Assembly: GCA_017410065.1 (NCBI GenBank)
Contig: JAFQRL010000011.1
Span: forward strand, 1-64,000
DNA from: Clostridia bacterium
GTDB taxonomy: Bacteria; Bacillota; Clostridia; Oscillospirales; CAG-272
Length of the DNA: 64,000 nucleotides
Reading direction: 5' to 3'
A program made the position numbers and the translations under genes. Below the pieces are notes generated by a model. It saw only the letters and a program-made list of their open reading frames with translations. It was not told where the DNA came from and did no database searches. The first letter of the stretch is position 1. Every line of letters begins with the position of its first letter. Positions 36,576 to 45,487 of the stretch are shown piece by piece.

Positions 36576-37433
36576 TTATTTATTCGAAAGAATATTCGAA
36601 AGATTAACAAAATCCTCGGTTGAAAGCCTCTCTCCGCGAACCAGCTCGTCGTGGCCGATGGCTTTAATTGCAGCGGATATCTCCTCCTTGGAGAACCGAC
36701 CGAGGCAGGAGCTTATAGCATTTTGCAGGGTCTTTCTTCTCATTTCAAAGGCAGCTCTTATCAGCGACTTGAAAAGCTCCTCGTCCTTCACCTTATATTT
36801 GGGCTCGTCAAATAGATCGATGCGAACGACCGCGCTATCCACCTTTGGAGCAGGCACAAAGCAGCCTCTGGAAACCTTGAATAGCTTTCTTACGGTTCCG
36901 TAGTAGCCGAGCGATGCCGTGATCGCGCCGTAGTCGGATTTCCCCGGTGCGGCGGCAAGCCTTGCGGCAACCTCATTTTGCACCATAACCGTGATCGTTG
37001 AGAATTTAACCCCCGATTCAAGAAGCCGCATAAGAATGGGCGTCGTTATGTAATACGGAAGATTTGCGCAGACAGACACGGGCATTCCTTCGGAATATTC
37101 TTTTATAAGCGCTGCAAGGTCGATCTTCATTATATCCTCGTTGATAACGGTGATATTATCGTATTCGGCGAGGGTTTTTGAGAGGATGGGTATGAGGCCG
37201 CGGTCTATCTCAACGGCAACGACCTTCTTATATCTTGCGGCAAGCTCCTGGGTCAGGCATCCTATACCGGGGCCGATCTCAAGGATCATTCTATCCGGGG
37301 TGTCGGCGCACATATCCGCAATATCCTCGGGGATCATCCTGTTCGTTAGGAAGTTTTGTCCGAATTCCTTGCGGAAGGTTATTCCCGCCTCTGCCATCAC
37401 ACTTTTGATAACAGAAAGATTACAAAGATCCAT
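36576..37433 (-). CDS. rsmA: 16S rRNA dimethyladenosine transferase KsgA/RsmA
   Basis: 285 aa. FGQNFLTN near residue 24, SAM motif ILEIGPGIGCLTQELA near 50-65 and the catalytic NLPYYITTPIL near 125-135 are all present. Dimethylates the two adjacent adenines near the 3' end of 16S rRNA as a late 30S check. SD AAAGGAG before the ATG. Upstream is a tRNA-Thr; no operon partner is seen. Confidence 0.96.
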   Translation of the reverse strand: MDLCNLSVIKSVMAEAGITFRKEFGQNFLTNRMIPEDIADMCADTPDRMILEIGPGIGCLTQELAARYKKVVAVEIDRGLIPILSKTLAEYDNITVINEDIMKIDLAALIKEYSEGMPVSVCANLPYYITTPILMRLLESGVKFSTITVMVQNEVAARLAAAPGKSDYGAITASLGYYGTVRKLFKVSRGCFVPAPKVDSAVVRIDLFDEPKYKVKDEELFKSLIRAAFEMRRKTLQNAISSCLGRFSKEEISAAIKAIGHDELVRGERLSTEDFVNLSNILSNK

Positions 37434-37522
37434 AGCCGCTCCTTTCCTTTTGTATTGCCGCAGTAAGATAAAACGCGTAATTTTTTAAATAAAAAAGAGA
37501 GAAACAAATTCTCTCTTAAATT

Positions 37523-37598
37523 TGGAGCTGGTGACCGGACTCGAACCGGTGACCTGTTGATTACGAATCAACTGCTCTACCAACTGAGCCACACCAGC
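37523..37598 (-). tRNA. tRNA-Thr (CGT)
   Basis: 76 nt with the 3' CCA encoded. Acceptor GCTGGTG/CACCAGC, anticodon loop TTCGTAA (anticodon CGT, reads ACG), T loop TTCGAGT, discriminator T. All stems pair. A consensus promoter lies just upstream. Confidence 0.96.
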
Positions 37599-37614
37599 GA
37601 ACAATCGCTTATAT

Positions 37615-37643
37615 ATTCTATCATCTTTTTGCTGGTTTGTCAA
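37615..37643 (-). promoter_or_regulatory. Promoter of tRNA-Thr
   Basis: On the minus strand TTGACA (37643-37638), 17 bp, TAGAAT (37620-37615). Confidence 0.75.
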
Positions 37644-37671
37644 TAGGTAATTTTTATTTTTTAAAAAATAA

Positions 37672-37700
37672 GGGAAGCCCAATGAAAATCAGGGCTTCCC
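37672..37700 (-). terminator. Terminator after lipoprotein gene
   Basis: GGGAAGCCC (37672-37680) and GGGCTTCCC (37692-37700) form a 9-bp stem. On the minus strand it is followed by TTATTTTTT, so it ends the lipoprotein transcript before the tRNA-Thr promoter. Confidence 0.75.
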
Positions 37701-37715
37701 AATTATCAGAGCGGA

Positions 37716-38816
37716 TCATTCAGGGAGTCGTGCAACGGTTATTTTAAATTCCTTAAGATCTATCGTAAGCACAAAGTCACCCGTCTCTTTGAAAAAGGCA
37801 TCGTCCTCGCCCCTTATCACAAGCTCAGATGCTTCAACCTCAAGCGAATAAGTATTATAATTATCCGTGTAGAAATCGGGGATATAATCATATTTATACT
37901 CGATATTTACTAAGCAAGTAAAAATATAAGGGGTGTTACCGTCTGTCGGCGCAAGAGGAAGAAAATTCTTTCCATCGTAATAGACGCAGCTGTAAGTGGC
38001 GGTTTCGGGATTTGTGAGCTCAAGGCGCACCTCGTAGGTCTTCGAATTAATATAAACGTTATAAATTCCACCAACATTCACGCTAACCAAGGCTTTTCTC
38101 GCAGAAGCAAGCTTGCCATCAATAGAGCTATGAAGCGTAACGTTATAATTGCTTGTATGCAAATTATTGTAAAAGCTGATGCTGCTGCCTGCGGATATCG
38201 GATAGTTTTTGATGCAGAATTCATCTGTGTTATCTTGGTTTTTCGTCATTTCCGACCAACCCTTATCGATGCTATATACAGAGCAGGTTTTGATAGTGTA
38301 GTATTTGGGCTCGGTTATTTCCGCTTTATATTCAAGATCGAATTTTTTGGTCTTCGCATCGAATGAGACGGTATATATACCGCTCTTTGTAACGTTTATT
38401 TGAACCTCCTCGCCAAGCTGACGCTCCTCCTCGGCATATTGAATATCCGAGCTGTCGGCAAGGGCGGCGTATATATACTTATAATCCGAGGTGATAACGT
38501 AAAAATAGTCATCCTCATAAAAATAAACGTTATCGAATATGCGTTTTGTGCCGTCAACGGTAAAATATTTCAACTCAAGAAACTCACCGTTTACGCTGAC
38601 CATCAGCGAATAGTCGCTTGAAGTGTAATAGGTCTTTCCCTCCTCGCAAACAAAATCCTCTGACGTTATGCTTTCGGGCTGAATCTCCGATATGTCATTA
38701 TTATAGTCTTGCTCTGCAGAGTAACCTATTCCACCGCCGCCAAAGCAGGACGTAAGAAGCAACGAGCACATAACAATGACTGTTATCGGTAGTAGATGCA
38801 TTAAGAGTTTTTTCAC
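37716..38816 (-). CDS. Hypothetical lipoprotein
   Basis: 366 aa; starts with GTG at 38816 after GGAGG with a 9-base spacer. The leader ends in the lipobox LTSC (Cys24), so it is predicted to be lipidated and outside the membrane. The mature part is rich in Y, D, T and S, and shows at least three similar beta-type segments of the kind GIYTVSFDAKTKKFDLEY, GGIYNVYINSKTYEVRLEL and a last FVLTIDLKEFKITV. This repeat suggests several small Ig-like or SusE-like domains. I do not recognise the family and no neighbour hints at a function. Confidence 0.82.
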   Translation of the reverse strand: MKKLLMHLLPITVIVMCSLLLTSCFGGGGIGYSAEQDYNNDISEIQPESITSEDFVCEEGKTYYTSSDYSLMVSVNGEFLELKYFTVDGTKRIFDNVYFYEDDYFYVITSDYKYIYAALADSSDIQYAEEERQLGEEVQINVTKSGIYTVSFDAKTKKFDLEYKAEITEPKYYTIKTCSVYSIDKGWSEMTKNQDNTDEFCIKNYPISAGSSISFYNNLHTSNYNVTLHSSIDGKLASARKALVSVNVGGIYNVYINSKTYEVRLELTNPETATYSCVYYDGKNFLPLAPTDGNTPYIFTCLVNIEYKYDYIPDFYTDNYNTYSLEVEASELVIRGEDDAFFKETGDFVLTIDLKEFKITVARLPE

Positions 38817-38847
38817 GTCTTTGAACCTCCTCTGATAGATTATAAGA

Positions 38848-38880
38848 GCAAAAAACGGCTCTTTGAGAGCCGTTTTTTGC
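38848..38880 (-). terminator. Terminator after tRNA-Gly
   Basis: A 14-bp stem: GCAAAAAACGGCTC (38848-38861) with GAGCCGTTTTTTGC (38867-38880), five-base loop. It lies between tRNA-Gly and the lipoprotein gene, both leftward. Confidence 0.85.
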
Positions 38881-38906
38881 GAGAGGTGCTTGAAATAAGC
38901 TCCCTA

Positions 38907-38980
38907 TGGAGCAGGTAACGGGAATCGAACCCGCACGGCCAGCTTGGGAAGCTGGAGTTCTACCACTAGACTATACCTGC
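38907..38980 (-). tRNA. tRNA-Gly (CCC)
   Basis: 74 nt with CCA encoded. Acceptor GCAGGTA/TACCTGC, anticodon stem CCAGC/GCTGG with loop TTCCCAA (anticodon CCC), T loop TTCGATT, discriminator T. All stems pair. Confidence 0.95.
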
Positions 38981-38992
38981 ACTTGTATTTTA

Positions 38993-39021
38993 ATTTTAAC
39001 ACAAAGCGCAGGATATGTCAA
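38993..39021 (-). promoter_or_regulatory. Promoter of tRNA-Gly
   Basis: On the minus strand TTGACA (39021-39016), 17 bp, TAAAAT (38998-38993). Confidence 0.8.
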
Positions 39022-39064
39022 GTGGTTTTTGAAGGTTTACGTCGCAAGTTACGACAGGCGACGA

Positions 39065-41653
39065 CTATTTGAATTTATTAATTATCCGTCTTGCTATATC
39101 AAATGGAATAATACTGAATGCAAGCGAGACCGCAAAAAGAAGCTCCTTCGCCGAAAGCGGCGTACATCTGAAAAGCTCACCTCCAAAATAGATCATAAAT
39201 ATCTGTATTATGGAGATGCAAAGCATAATAAGAGCGAAGGGGCGGTTTTTGCCGATGTTTGATAAAAGCCACACCCGATCACATCGCGTCGCAAAGCAAA
39301 TAAAGATGCCCGAAAAAATAAAGAGGGCGTAAAATGCCGTATAAAATTTGGTCGGGTCGGCGTTGTATCCGTATAGCTCCTTAAAGATCGGAGATGTAAG
39401 AAATAATGTGCAAAGCCCAAGAGTGAACGCCCCTAGAATAAATATCCTACCAAGCATACTTCGCGAAAGGATCGGCTCGTCTCTTTTTATCGGCAGCTCC
39501 TTCATATAATAATCAAGCGGCGGCTCTCCTGCAAACGCAAGACCGCCAAGGGTATCCATAATAATATTGACCCATAGCATCTGGATTATCGTTATAGGAG
39601 TATCAAGTCCGATAAACTGCCCAAGCAACGATATTCCGCAGGCGGCAAGATTCATAATAAGCTGAAAGGATATAAACTTCCTTATGGATTTGAATATTGT
39701 TCTGCCGTATAGGACAGTTTTATCGATCGCGGAGAAGCTGTTATCCAGTATTACTATATCGGAGGCGGTCTTTGCTATCTCCGCTCCCGAGCCCATCGCA
39801 AAGCCTACGTCGGCAAGCTTCAAGGAGGGTGCGTCGTTTATGCCGTCGCCTGTCATCCCGACAACGAGTCCGAGCTCCTGGGAGATGCGAACAAGCCGCG
39901 TTTTATCGCTTGGCAAAGCCCTCGCGATAACTCTTATCCTTGGCAAGAGCTCCTTAAGCTCATAGTCGCCTATTCTGTGAAGATCATCGGCTGATAACGC
40001 GATATGACCGAGGGTGGGACTCATAATTCCGCATTCCTTTGCAATTGAAACGGCAGTCTCCTTACTATCTCCCGTGATCATAACGACCTGTATACCCGCC
40101 CTTTGCACCTCCTGTACGGCTTTTTTTACTCCGCGCCTTATCTTATCCTTTAAGACGATCAGCCCGACAAGGGCAGCCTGCTCGTGCTCTCCGTTATTTA
40201 TCGCAACCGCGAGCATACGTTCTCCGTTCTTTGCTGAATGCTTGAATTCAGAAAGCATCGCCTGCTTATCTATCTGCTCATAGCCACCGTCAGCCTTTAA
40301 AATAAAGCTCACCTTATCCAGAATGTATTCGGCGGCGCCCTTTATGATCTTCTCACCCGTGCCGAGCGTAACAGATGAATATTTCCTCTCGCTTGAAAAG
40401 GGTTCTCTTTCAACAACGGTGCACTCGGGGAGCTCGGAGGCTTCAAAGAATGAATATATTGCCCTATCGGTTGAATTTCCGCCGGTAAGCTCGCCGCCGA
40501 CAGACGAGACCTCGGTGTTGTATTTAGCGCATTTGACGAGGGCACTGTATATACTACCGCTTCTTTCAAGGGTTGAGATCCCCCTGAAGCATCCGTCTGC
40601 GGTAATTATTCTGTCGCAGAGCAGCTTTCCCTCGGTGAGAGTTCCTGTTTTATCAGTAAAAAGAATATTCAGCGAGCCTGCTGTGTCTATGCCGACGAGC
40701 TTTTTTACGTGTATCTGATCCGAGAGCATTTTTTTCATATTTGCTGAAAGGACCACGGTGATCATCATCGGCAGTCCCTCGGGAGCGGCTACGACAATAA
40801 CGGTTATCATATAGGTAAGCGCACTCAGAAGAACCGAAAAAAGATATTTATAATCCCTTATCGCCGATATGATTTTATCGCCGTCAAAGGAATTATCAAT
40901 GATAAGTGTTCTGAATATGTAAGCCGCACCGACTATCGCCGCAATAACGTAGCCTATACGGCTGACCTGCTTCGCAAGCCGTCGAAGCCTCAGCTTAAGT
41001 GGGCTTGTTCTCGGCTCCGCCTGGACGTCCTCCGATATCTTGCCGTAATAGGTGCTCACTCCCACTCTGCCAACGAGCATAACGCAGGCGCCCTCGGTAA
41101 CGAGACTGCCTCTGAATAGTCTGCATTCGGAGTCAAGATCCCATCCGTCAGCCGAGCCGACTCGCTTTTCGACCTCCCTGCTCTCTCCGTTAAGGGCTGA
41201 TTGATCAACCGAGATACGTCCTTCAATAACAGTTCCGTCTGCGTGAATTCGCTCGCCTGCGCTAACGTAAACTATATCCCCCACAACAAGCTCGCTCGGT
41301 AATATTTTTTTCAGCACTCCGTCCCTTTGGACGTTCACGAGTGATCCTCGGTTTTCCGATTCCAGCCGCTCAAAAGCTCGCTCGCTTCTGTATTCAGAAA
41401 CTGTTGAGACCGTTGTGGAGATAAGAATTGCCGAAAGGATACCGAATATTTCAAAATAATTGCAATTTCCAAGTGTTAAAAGTATCTGAAATATAAGGGC
41501 GATAAGCAGAACTCTGACTATCGGATCGGATAAATTTTCAAAAAATTTGCCGATAAAGCCCTTGCTTTTCCGTTTCAACAAAGAGTTATCGCCGTATAGC
41601 TCCTTGGATCTTCTGACCTCTGCTGTTGTTAGTCCCTGTCTTTCTTTTTTCAT
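39065..41653 (-). CDS. P-type Ca2+-transporting ATPase-like pump
   Basis: 862 aa from the ATG at 41653 (GAGG six bases upstream). The phosphorylated aspartate is in FTDKTGTLTEGK near residue 340, the intramembrane PEGLP motif near 296, and the hinge TGDGINDAPSL near 620. An N-terminal cation-ATPase domain, two early membrane helices, the actuator domain and a C-terminal block of about six helices give the P2 (Ca2+/PMCA-like) layout. It probably exports Ca2+, or takes part in Mn2+ homeostasis; ion choice cannot be fixed from reading. Single gene. Confidence 0.9.
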   Translation of the reverse strand: MKKERQGLTTAEVRRSKELYGDNSLLKRKSKGFIGKFFENLSDPIVRVLLIALIFQILLTLGNCNYFEIFGILSAILISTTVSTVSEYRSERAFERLESENRGSLVNVQRDGVLKKILPSELVVGDIVYVSAGERIHADGTVIEGRISVDQSALNGESREVEKRVGSADGWDLDSECRLFRGSLVTEGACVMLVGRVGVSTYYGKISEDVQAEPRTSPLKLRLRRLAKQVSRIGYVIAAIVGAAYIFRTLIIDNSFDGDKIISAIRDYKYLFSVLLSALTYMITVIVVAAPEGLPMMITVVLSANMKKMLSDQIHVKKLVGIDTAGSLNILFTDKTGTLTEGKLLCDRIITADGCFRGISTLERSGSIYSALVKCAKYNTEVSSVGGELTGGNSTDRAIYSFFEASELPECTVVEREPFSSERKYSSVTLGTGEKIIKGAAEYILDKVSFILKADGGYEQIDKQAMLSEFKHSAKNGERMLAVAINNGEHEQAALVGLIVLKDKIRRGVKKAVQEVQRAGIQVVMITGDSKETAVSIAKECGIMSPTLGHIALSADDLHRIGDYELKELLPRIRVIARALPSDKTRLVRISQELGLVVGMTGDGINDAPSLKLADVGFAMGSGAEIAKTASDIVILDNSFSAIDKTVLYGRTIFKSIRKFISFQLIMNLAACGISLLGQFIGLDTPITIIQMLWVNIIMDTLGGLAFAGEPPLDYYMKELPIKRDEPILSRSMLGRIFILGAFTLGLCTLFLTSPIFKELYGYNADPTKFYTAFYALFIFSGIFICFATRCDRVWLLSNIGKNRPFALIMLCISIIQIFMIYFGGELFRCTPLSAKELLFAVSLAFSIIPFDIARRIINKFK

Positions 41654-41777
41654 TATGTACCTCAATGCCTTAAGATATCGTTTGCAAAGACAATTAAGTA
41701 TATGAAAAAAGGACGGACATTATTATATGAAAGTGTGCCTGTTGACGTGAAAAAATGAAAATGAAAAGCATCATCAA

Positions 41778-41843
41778 GCTAAAAAACGAAAATAAAGCTC
41801 GCACCCCTACCAATACGAACGTATACGGTTAGGGTGCGAGCTT
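41778..41843 (-). terminator. Terminator after 6S-like RNA
   Basis: On the minus strand a 12-bp stem (41843-41832 with 41806-41795) is followed by TTATTTTCGTTTTTT. It begins right after the 3' end of the RNA. Confidence 0.8.
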
Positions 41844-41844
41844 T

Positions 41845-42064
41845 TCTGAAGACCCGCATGGCCGTGTAAAGTAAAAGTTTAACCCGGTTTTTCCAGGTGG
41901 GTGTCCTCTTTGCATCTTCGCGCTTCCAACGTCCGCTTGGAGGGGGTCGCAAAAGCATAACGCCCTCGGCGGGAGGCCTGCATCCCAAAAGCAAAAGTCC
42001 GGACTCCCTAGCATTGTGTGTAGGTTCAAATATCACAATATCACGCACCACGCAGGAAAGAATC
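41845..42064 (-). ncRNA. ssrS: Probable 6S RNA
   Basis: About 200-220 nt, minus strand, ending at a strong terminator. The ends pair (42056-42048 with 41861-41853, 9 bp including G-T pairs), and the middle is one long irregular rod with an internal bulged region. Within it, the sequence TTTGAACCTACA and the flanking ATTGTG/CACAAT pair fit what I know of Firmicutes 6S RNA. 6S RNA mimics an open promoter and holds RNA polymerase in stationary phase. No CCA or tRNA-like end (against tmRNA) and no SRP-type GGAA loop (against SRP RNA). The short ORFs across it are ignored. The rest of the 41654-42131 gap shows nothing else. Confidence 0.65.
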
Positions 42065-42131
42065 AAAATAATTTGACGAATATCGTCCAAAGCCTGTTGC
42101 GGCTTGAATCGATGATTTGAAGCAAAACGAA

Positions 42132-42431
42132 TTATGCGTCGTAATCCATATCGTTAAAGAAGGTGTCGTTGAAATAGTCTTCAACTCTATCAAAGAGGTC
42201 GTCGTCCTCAATGGGGCTGAGGATAAGATCCTCTCCATCCTCCTCAACATCAAGAATGATGTACTCATCTGTGTCGGGATCGTCGGCGGGAACTATTGCG
42301 TAATAGTATCTGCCCTCAAAGCTTGCGCTTGCAAGAAGAATGAAATCCTTTTCCTCGCCTGTCTCCTCATCTGAGAGAGTGAGGATCGGGGATTCTTCAA
42401 TTTCTTCGAAATTCTTTTCGTTATCTGCCAT
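42132..42431 (-). CDS. DUF1292 family protein
   Basis: 99 aa, very acidic. The central ILTLSDEETGEEKDFILLAS and YYAIVPADD-type strands match DUF1292 (YrzB/UPF0473). Function unknown; in Firmicutes it is usually encoded with yrzL and ruvX or near alaS, but here it is alone between the 6S-like RNA and hemW. It has a plain ATG start and no membrane segment. Confidence 0.85.
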   Translation of the reverse strand: MADNEKNFEEIEESPILTLSDEETGEEKDFILLASASFEGRYYYAIVPADDPDTDEYIILDVEEDGEDLILSPIEDDDLFDRVEDYFNDTFFNDMDYDA

Positions 42432-42546
42432 TTTTATTCTCCAATCTTATTCTATGCTTTTTATTATATTTTATACTATCAAAAGGTGTCTTGTCAAGAT
42501 ACTTTGCTAAAGTTATATGGCAAAGTTATATTTTAGATCGATTTTC

Positions 42547-43662
42547 TTAAAGAAGCTCCGAAAGGATCGAATTGCTGACGTAGAAGCCTTGATCTGTCAA
42601 CGATAGCCTATCCTTATCCATCTTGATAAGACCAAGCTTGGAAAGCTCACAAAGCTTGGCTTCACGCCCATACCTGAAGGGCGCGCCGAAAAGCTCCTCG
42701 TATTCACCGAGCGATAGTCCTTCCTTAAGCCGAAGCCTCAGCATTGCATATTCAAAAGCGTATTCCTCACGGCTCGGTAGCTCCGAAACCAGGTGCTCCT
42801 CCCCTGATAAATATGCTTCGATAGAATCGGGGTTATAGATCCTGGCACCTTCAAAATATGAATGAGCGGCAACACCGAAACCGAGATATTCCTCAGCGCG
42901 CCAATATTTCAGATTATGCTTGCACTCAAAACTGCACCTTGCATAATTAGAAATTTCATAATGCGAATATCCAACGTCGCAAAGAAGCTTTGCCGCAAGC
43001 TCATACATATCACATTCATCGTCCTCGCTCGGAAGGGCGAGCTCCTTTTGCTTTGCAAAGAGCGGAGTGCCCTCCTCAAGGATAAGACCGTAAACGGATA
43101 TATGCTCGGGGGCAAGGCTTATAACAGCCCTTAACGTCTCCTCAAAGCTTGAGACGGTCTGCTCGGGTAAGCCGTACATCAGATCAATGCTTATATTGTT
43201 GCAGCCGACCCTTCTTGCCGCTTCATAGGAGGATAGAAAATCTTCAAAAGAATGTATTCTGCCTAATATTTTCAGCTCATTTTCGTGAATCGACTGTAAA
43301 CCGAAGCTTAAACGGTTTATTCCTGCTTCGAAATATCCGCGAAGAGACTCCTCGGTAACTGTGCCCGGATTTGCCTCCAGGGTAAACTCTGCGCAAGGCG
43401 ATATATCAAAGCTATCACGAAGTGCAGAGAGGATCTCGCCGATCTCGGATGGCGTTAGCAGACTCGGTGTTCCGCCACCGAAAAATACTGTGTCTGCCGA
43501 AATCCCCTTTTTTGAATATTCATATATTTCGGCTTTAAGCCTCTCTATATATTTGCGGCGTACCTCGGATGAGATATCTGTGTAAGAGCAGAAATCACAG
43601 TAGTTGCATTTCCTTTTGCAAAAAGGCAGATGAACGTAAAGTCCTATGGGGTTAGCTTTCAT
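42547..43662 (-). CDS. hemW: Heme chaperone HemW-like radical SAM protein
   Basis: 371 aa from the ATG at 43662 ([15 protein letters not shown]); a longer in-frame start at 43800 lies deep in lepA. Radical SAM cysteines are CKRKCNYC near residues 15-22, and the [20 protein letters not shown] and [10 protein letters not shown] segments define the HemN/HemW group. The C-terminal winged region ([17 protein letters not shown]) is typical of HemW. True HemN adds a further N-terminal part not seen here. It overlaps the lepA end by 11 bases; lepA-hemW is a conserved Firmicutes pair. Confidence 0.92.
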   Translation of the reverse strand: MKANPIGLYVHLPFCKRKCNYCDFCSYTDISSEVRRKYIERLKAEIYEYSKKGISADTVFFGGGTPSLLTPSEIGEILSALRDSFDISPCAEFTLEANPGTVTEESLRGYFEAGINRLSFGLQSIHENELKILGRIHSFEDFLSSYEAARRVGCNNISIDLMYGLPEQTVSSFEETLRAVISLAPEHISVYGLILEEGTPLFAKQKELALPSEDDECDMYELAAKLLCDVGYSHYEISNYARCSFECKHNLKYWRAEEYLGFGVAAHSYFEGARIYNPDSIEAYLSGEEHLVSELPSREEYAFEYAMLRLRLKEGLSLGEYEELFGAPFRYGREAKLCELSKLGLIKMDKDRLSLTDQGFYVSNSILSELL

Positions 43663-45466
43663 CGTCAAGCCTGAGAACAGCCATAAACGCTTCGGGAGTG
43701 ACTTCAACACTACCGAGCTTACGCATCTTCTTTTTACCCTCCTTCTGCTTTTCAAGCAGCTTCTTCTTTCGGGTAATATCTCCACCGTAGCACTTTGCAA
43801 GAACGTCCTTGCGCATTGCCTTAACGGTCTCTCTTGCTATTATCTTGGAGCCGATGGTTGCCTGTATGGGAATTTCAAAGAGCTGGCGCGGAATATTTTC
43901 CTTAAGCTTCTCGGCTATCTTTCTGGCTCTGCCGTATGCTCTGTCCTCAAAAACGATAAATGAAAGCGCATCCACGACCTCTCCGTTCAGCATAAAGTCA
44001 AGCTTAACGAGCTTTGACTGCTTATAACCCTTGAGCTCGTAATCAAGCGATGCATAGCCCTTGGTGCGGCTTTTGAGCGCATCGAAGAAATCGTAAATTA
44101 TCTCGTTGAGAGGCATTTCATAATGGATCTCTGCTCTGTCTGTGTCGATATACTTCATATCTATGAAGACACCTCGCCTGTCCTGGCAAAGCTCCATAAT
44201 ACCTCCGATATAATCGGTAGGAGTGATAATATTTGCCTTCATTATGGGCTCGTAAGCTGTGCTTATCTCATCGGGAGATGGGAACTTTGAAGGATTATCA
44301 ATAAGAATAGTCTCGCCCGAGCGAAGCTCAACCTTATAGATAACCGAGGGAGCCGTTGTGATAAGATCGAGATTAAATTCTCTCTCTAGTCTCTCCTCAA
44401 TTATCTCCATATGCAAAAGACCGAGGAATCCACAGCGGAAGCCGAAGCCGAGCGCAATAGACGTTTCGGGCTCAAAAACAAGGGAGGCGTCGTTGAGCTG
44501 AAGCTTTTCGAGAGCCTCACGCAGATCCTGATATCTTGCGCCGTCCGCAGGATATATACCCGAATAAACCATAGGATGCACCTCGCGGAAGCCGGGGAGA
44601 GCTTCCTTTGCGGGGTTTTCGGAGTGAGTGATGGTATCACCGATCTTCGTGTCGCTCACGGTCTTTATAGATGCGGTGATATATCCGACCTCTCCCGCCT
44701 CAAGACTTTCAGTCTTCTTGAGACCGAAGGGCTCCATAGTGCCCACCTCAACTATCTCAAACTCGGTTCCCTGCGCCATCAGCCTGATCTTATCTCCTGC
44801 TTTAACCGAGCCATCCATAACTCTTATGTATACGACGACACCGAGATAAGGATCGTAGTGGGCATCGAAAATAAGAGCCTTAAGAGGTGCCGTGGGGTCG
44901 CCCGAGGGTGCGGGAATATCGGTGATTATCTTCTCAAGGATATCCTCAATATTTATTCCGTTTTTCGCGGAAACTGCGGGACAGTCCTCCGCGGGGATAC
45001 CGATAATATCCTCGATCTCCCTTCTTGCACCGTCAATATCGGCAGACGCAAGGTCTATCTTATTGATAACAGGAAGTATTTCAAGGTCGTTATCTATTGC
45101 CAAATAAGCATTTGCAAGGGTCTGTGCCTCAACGCCCTGTGTTGCATCAACAACGAGCAAAGCACCCTCGCAGGCGGTGAGTGATCTTGACACCTCATAG
45201 CCAAAGTCAACGTGACCAGGGGTATCAATTAAATTATAGATATATTCCTCGCCGCTCTTTGATCTGTATGCAAGACGGACGGCGCGAGCCTTGATCGTTA
45301 TACCGCGCTCGCGCTCCAGGTCCATATTGTCAAGTATCTGCTCGTCCATATCACGGGAAGCCACCGCTTGCGTCTTTTCAAGAAGCCTGTCTGCAAGGGT
45401 GGATTTTCCGTGGTCAATATGAGCTATGATCGAGAAATTTCTGATCTGCCTTTGTTTATCTGTCAC
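43652..45466 (-). CDS. lepA: Elongation factor 4 (LepA)
   Basis: 604 aa. GTPase motifs [14 protein letters not shown] near 14, the switch region [20 protein letters not shown] near 83 and NKIDLASAD near 136. The rest follows domains II-V, with the LepA-specific C-terminal domain ([24 protein letters not shown] tail near 570). LepA back-translocates stalled ribosomes. Coupled to hemW. Confidence 0.96.
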   Translation of the reverse strand: MTDKQRQIRNFSIIAHIDHGKSTLADRLLEKTQAVASRDMDEQILDNMDLERERGITIKARAVRLAYRSKSGEEYIYNLIDTPGHVDFGYEVSRSLTACEGALLVVDATQGVEAQTLANAYLAIDNDLEILPVINKIDLASADIDGARREIEDIIGIPAEDCPAVSAKNGINIEDILEKIITDIPAPSGDPTAPLKALIFDAHYDPYLGVVVYIRVMDGSVKAGDKIRLMAQGTEFEIVEVGTMEPFGLKKTESLEAGEVGYITASIKTVSDTKIGDTITHSENPAKEALPGFREVHPMVYSGIYPADGARYQDLREALEKLQLNDASLVFEPETSIALGFGFRCGFLGLLHMEIIEERLEREFNLDLITTAPSVIYKVELRSGETILIDNPSKFPSPDEISTAYEPIMKANIITPTDYIGGIMELCQDRRGVFIDMKYIDTDRAEIHYEMPLNEIIYDFFDALKSRTKGYASLDYELKGYKQSKLVKLDFMLNGEVVDALSFIVFEDRAYGRARKIAEKLKENIPRQLFEIPIQATIGSKIIARETVKAMRKDVLAKCYGGDITRKKKLLEKQKEGKKKMRKLGSVEVTPEAFMAVLRLDDES

Positions 45467-45487
45467 TTTTTTAATTCCTTTAGGTTT

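Noticed and set aside
37485..37682. 65-aa ORF over tRNA-Thr
   Set aside because: The translation includes the tRNA gene itself; it is a common false call.
41845..42064. tmRNA or SRP RNA at this place
   Set aside because: There is no tRNA-like CCA end or tag ORF for tmRNA, and no GGAA-loop domain for SRP RNA; the end-paired rod favours 6S RNA.
41779..42090. Short ORFs over the 6S-like RNA
   Set aside because: They cross a structured RNA and its terminator and have no ribosome site.
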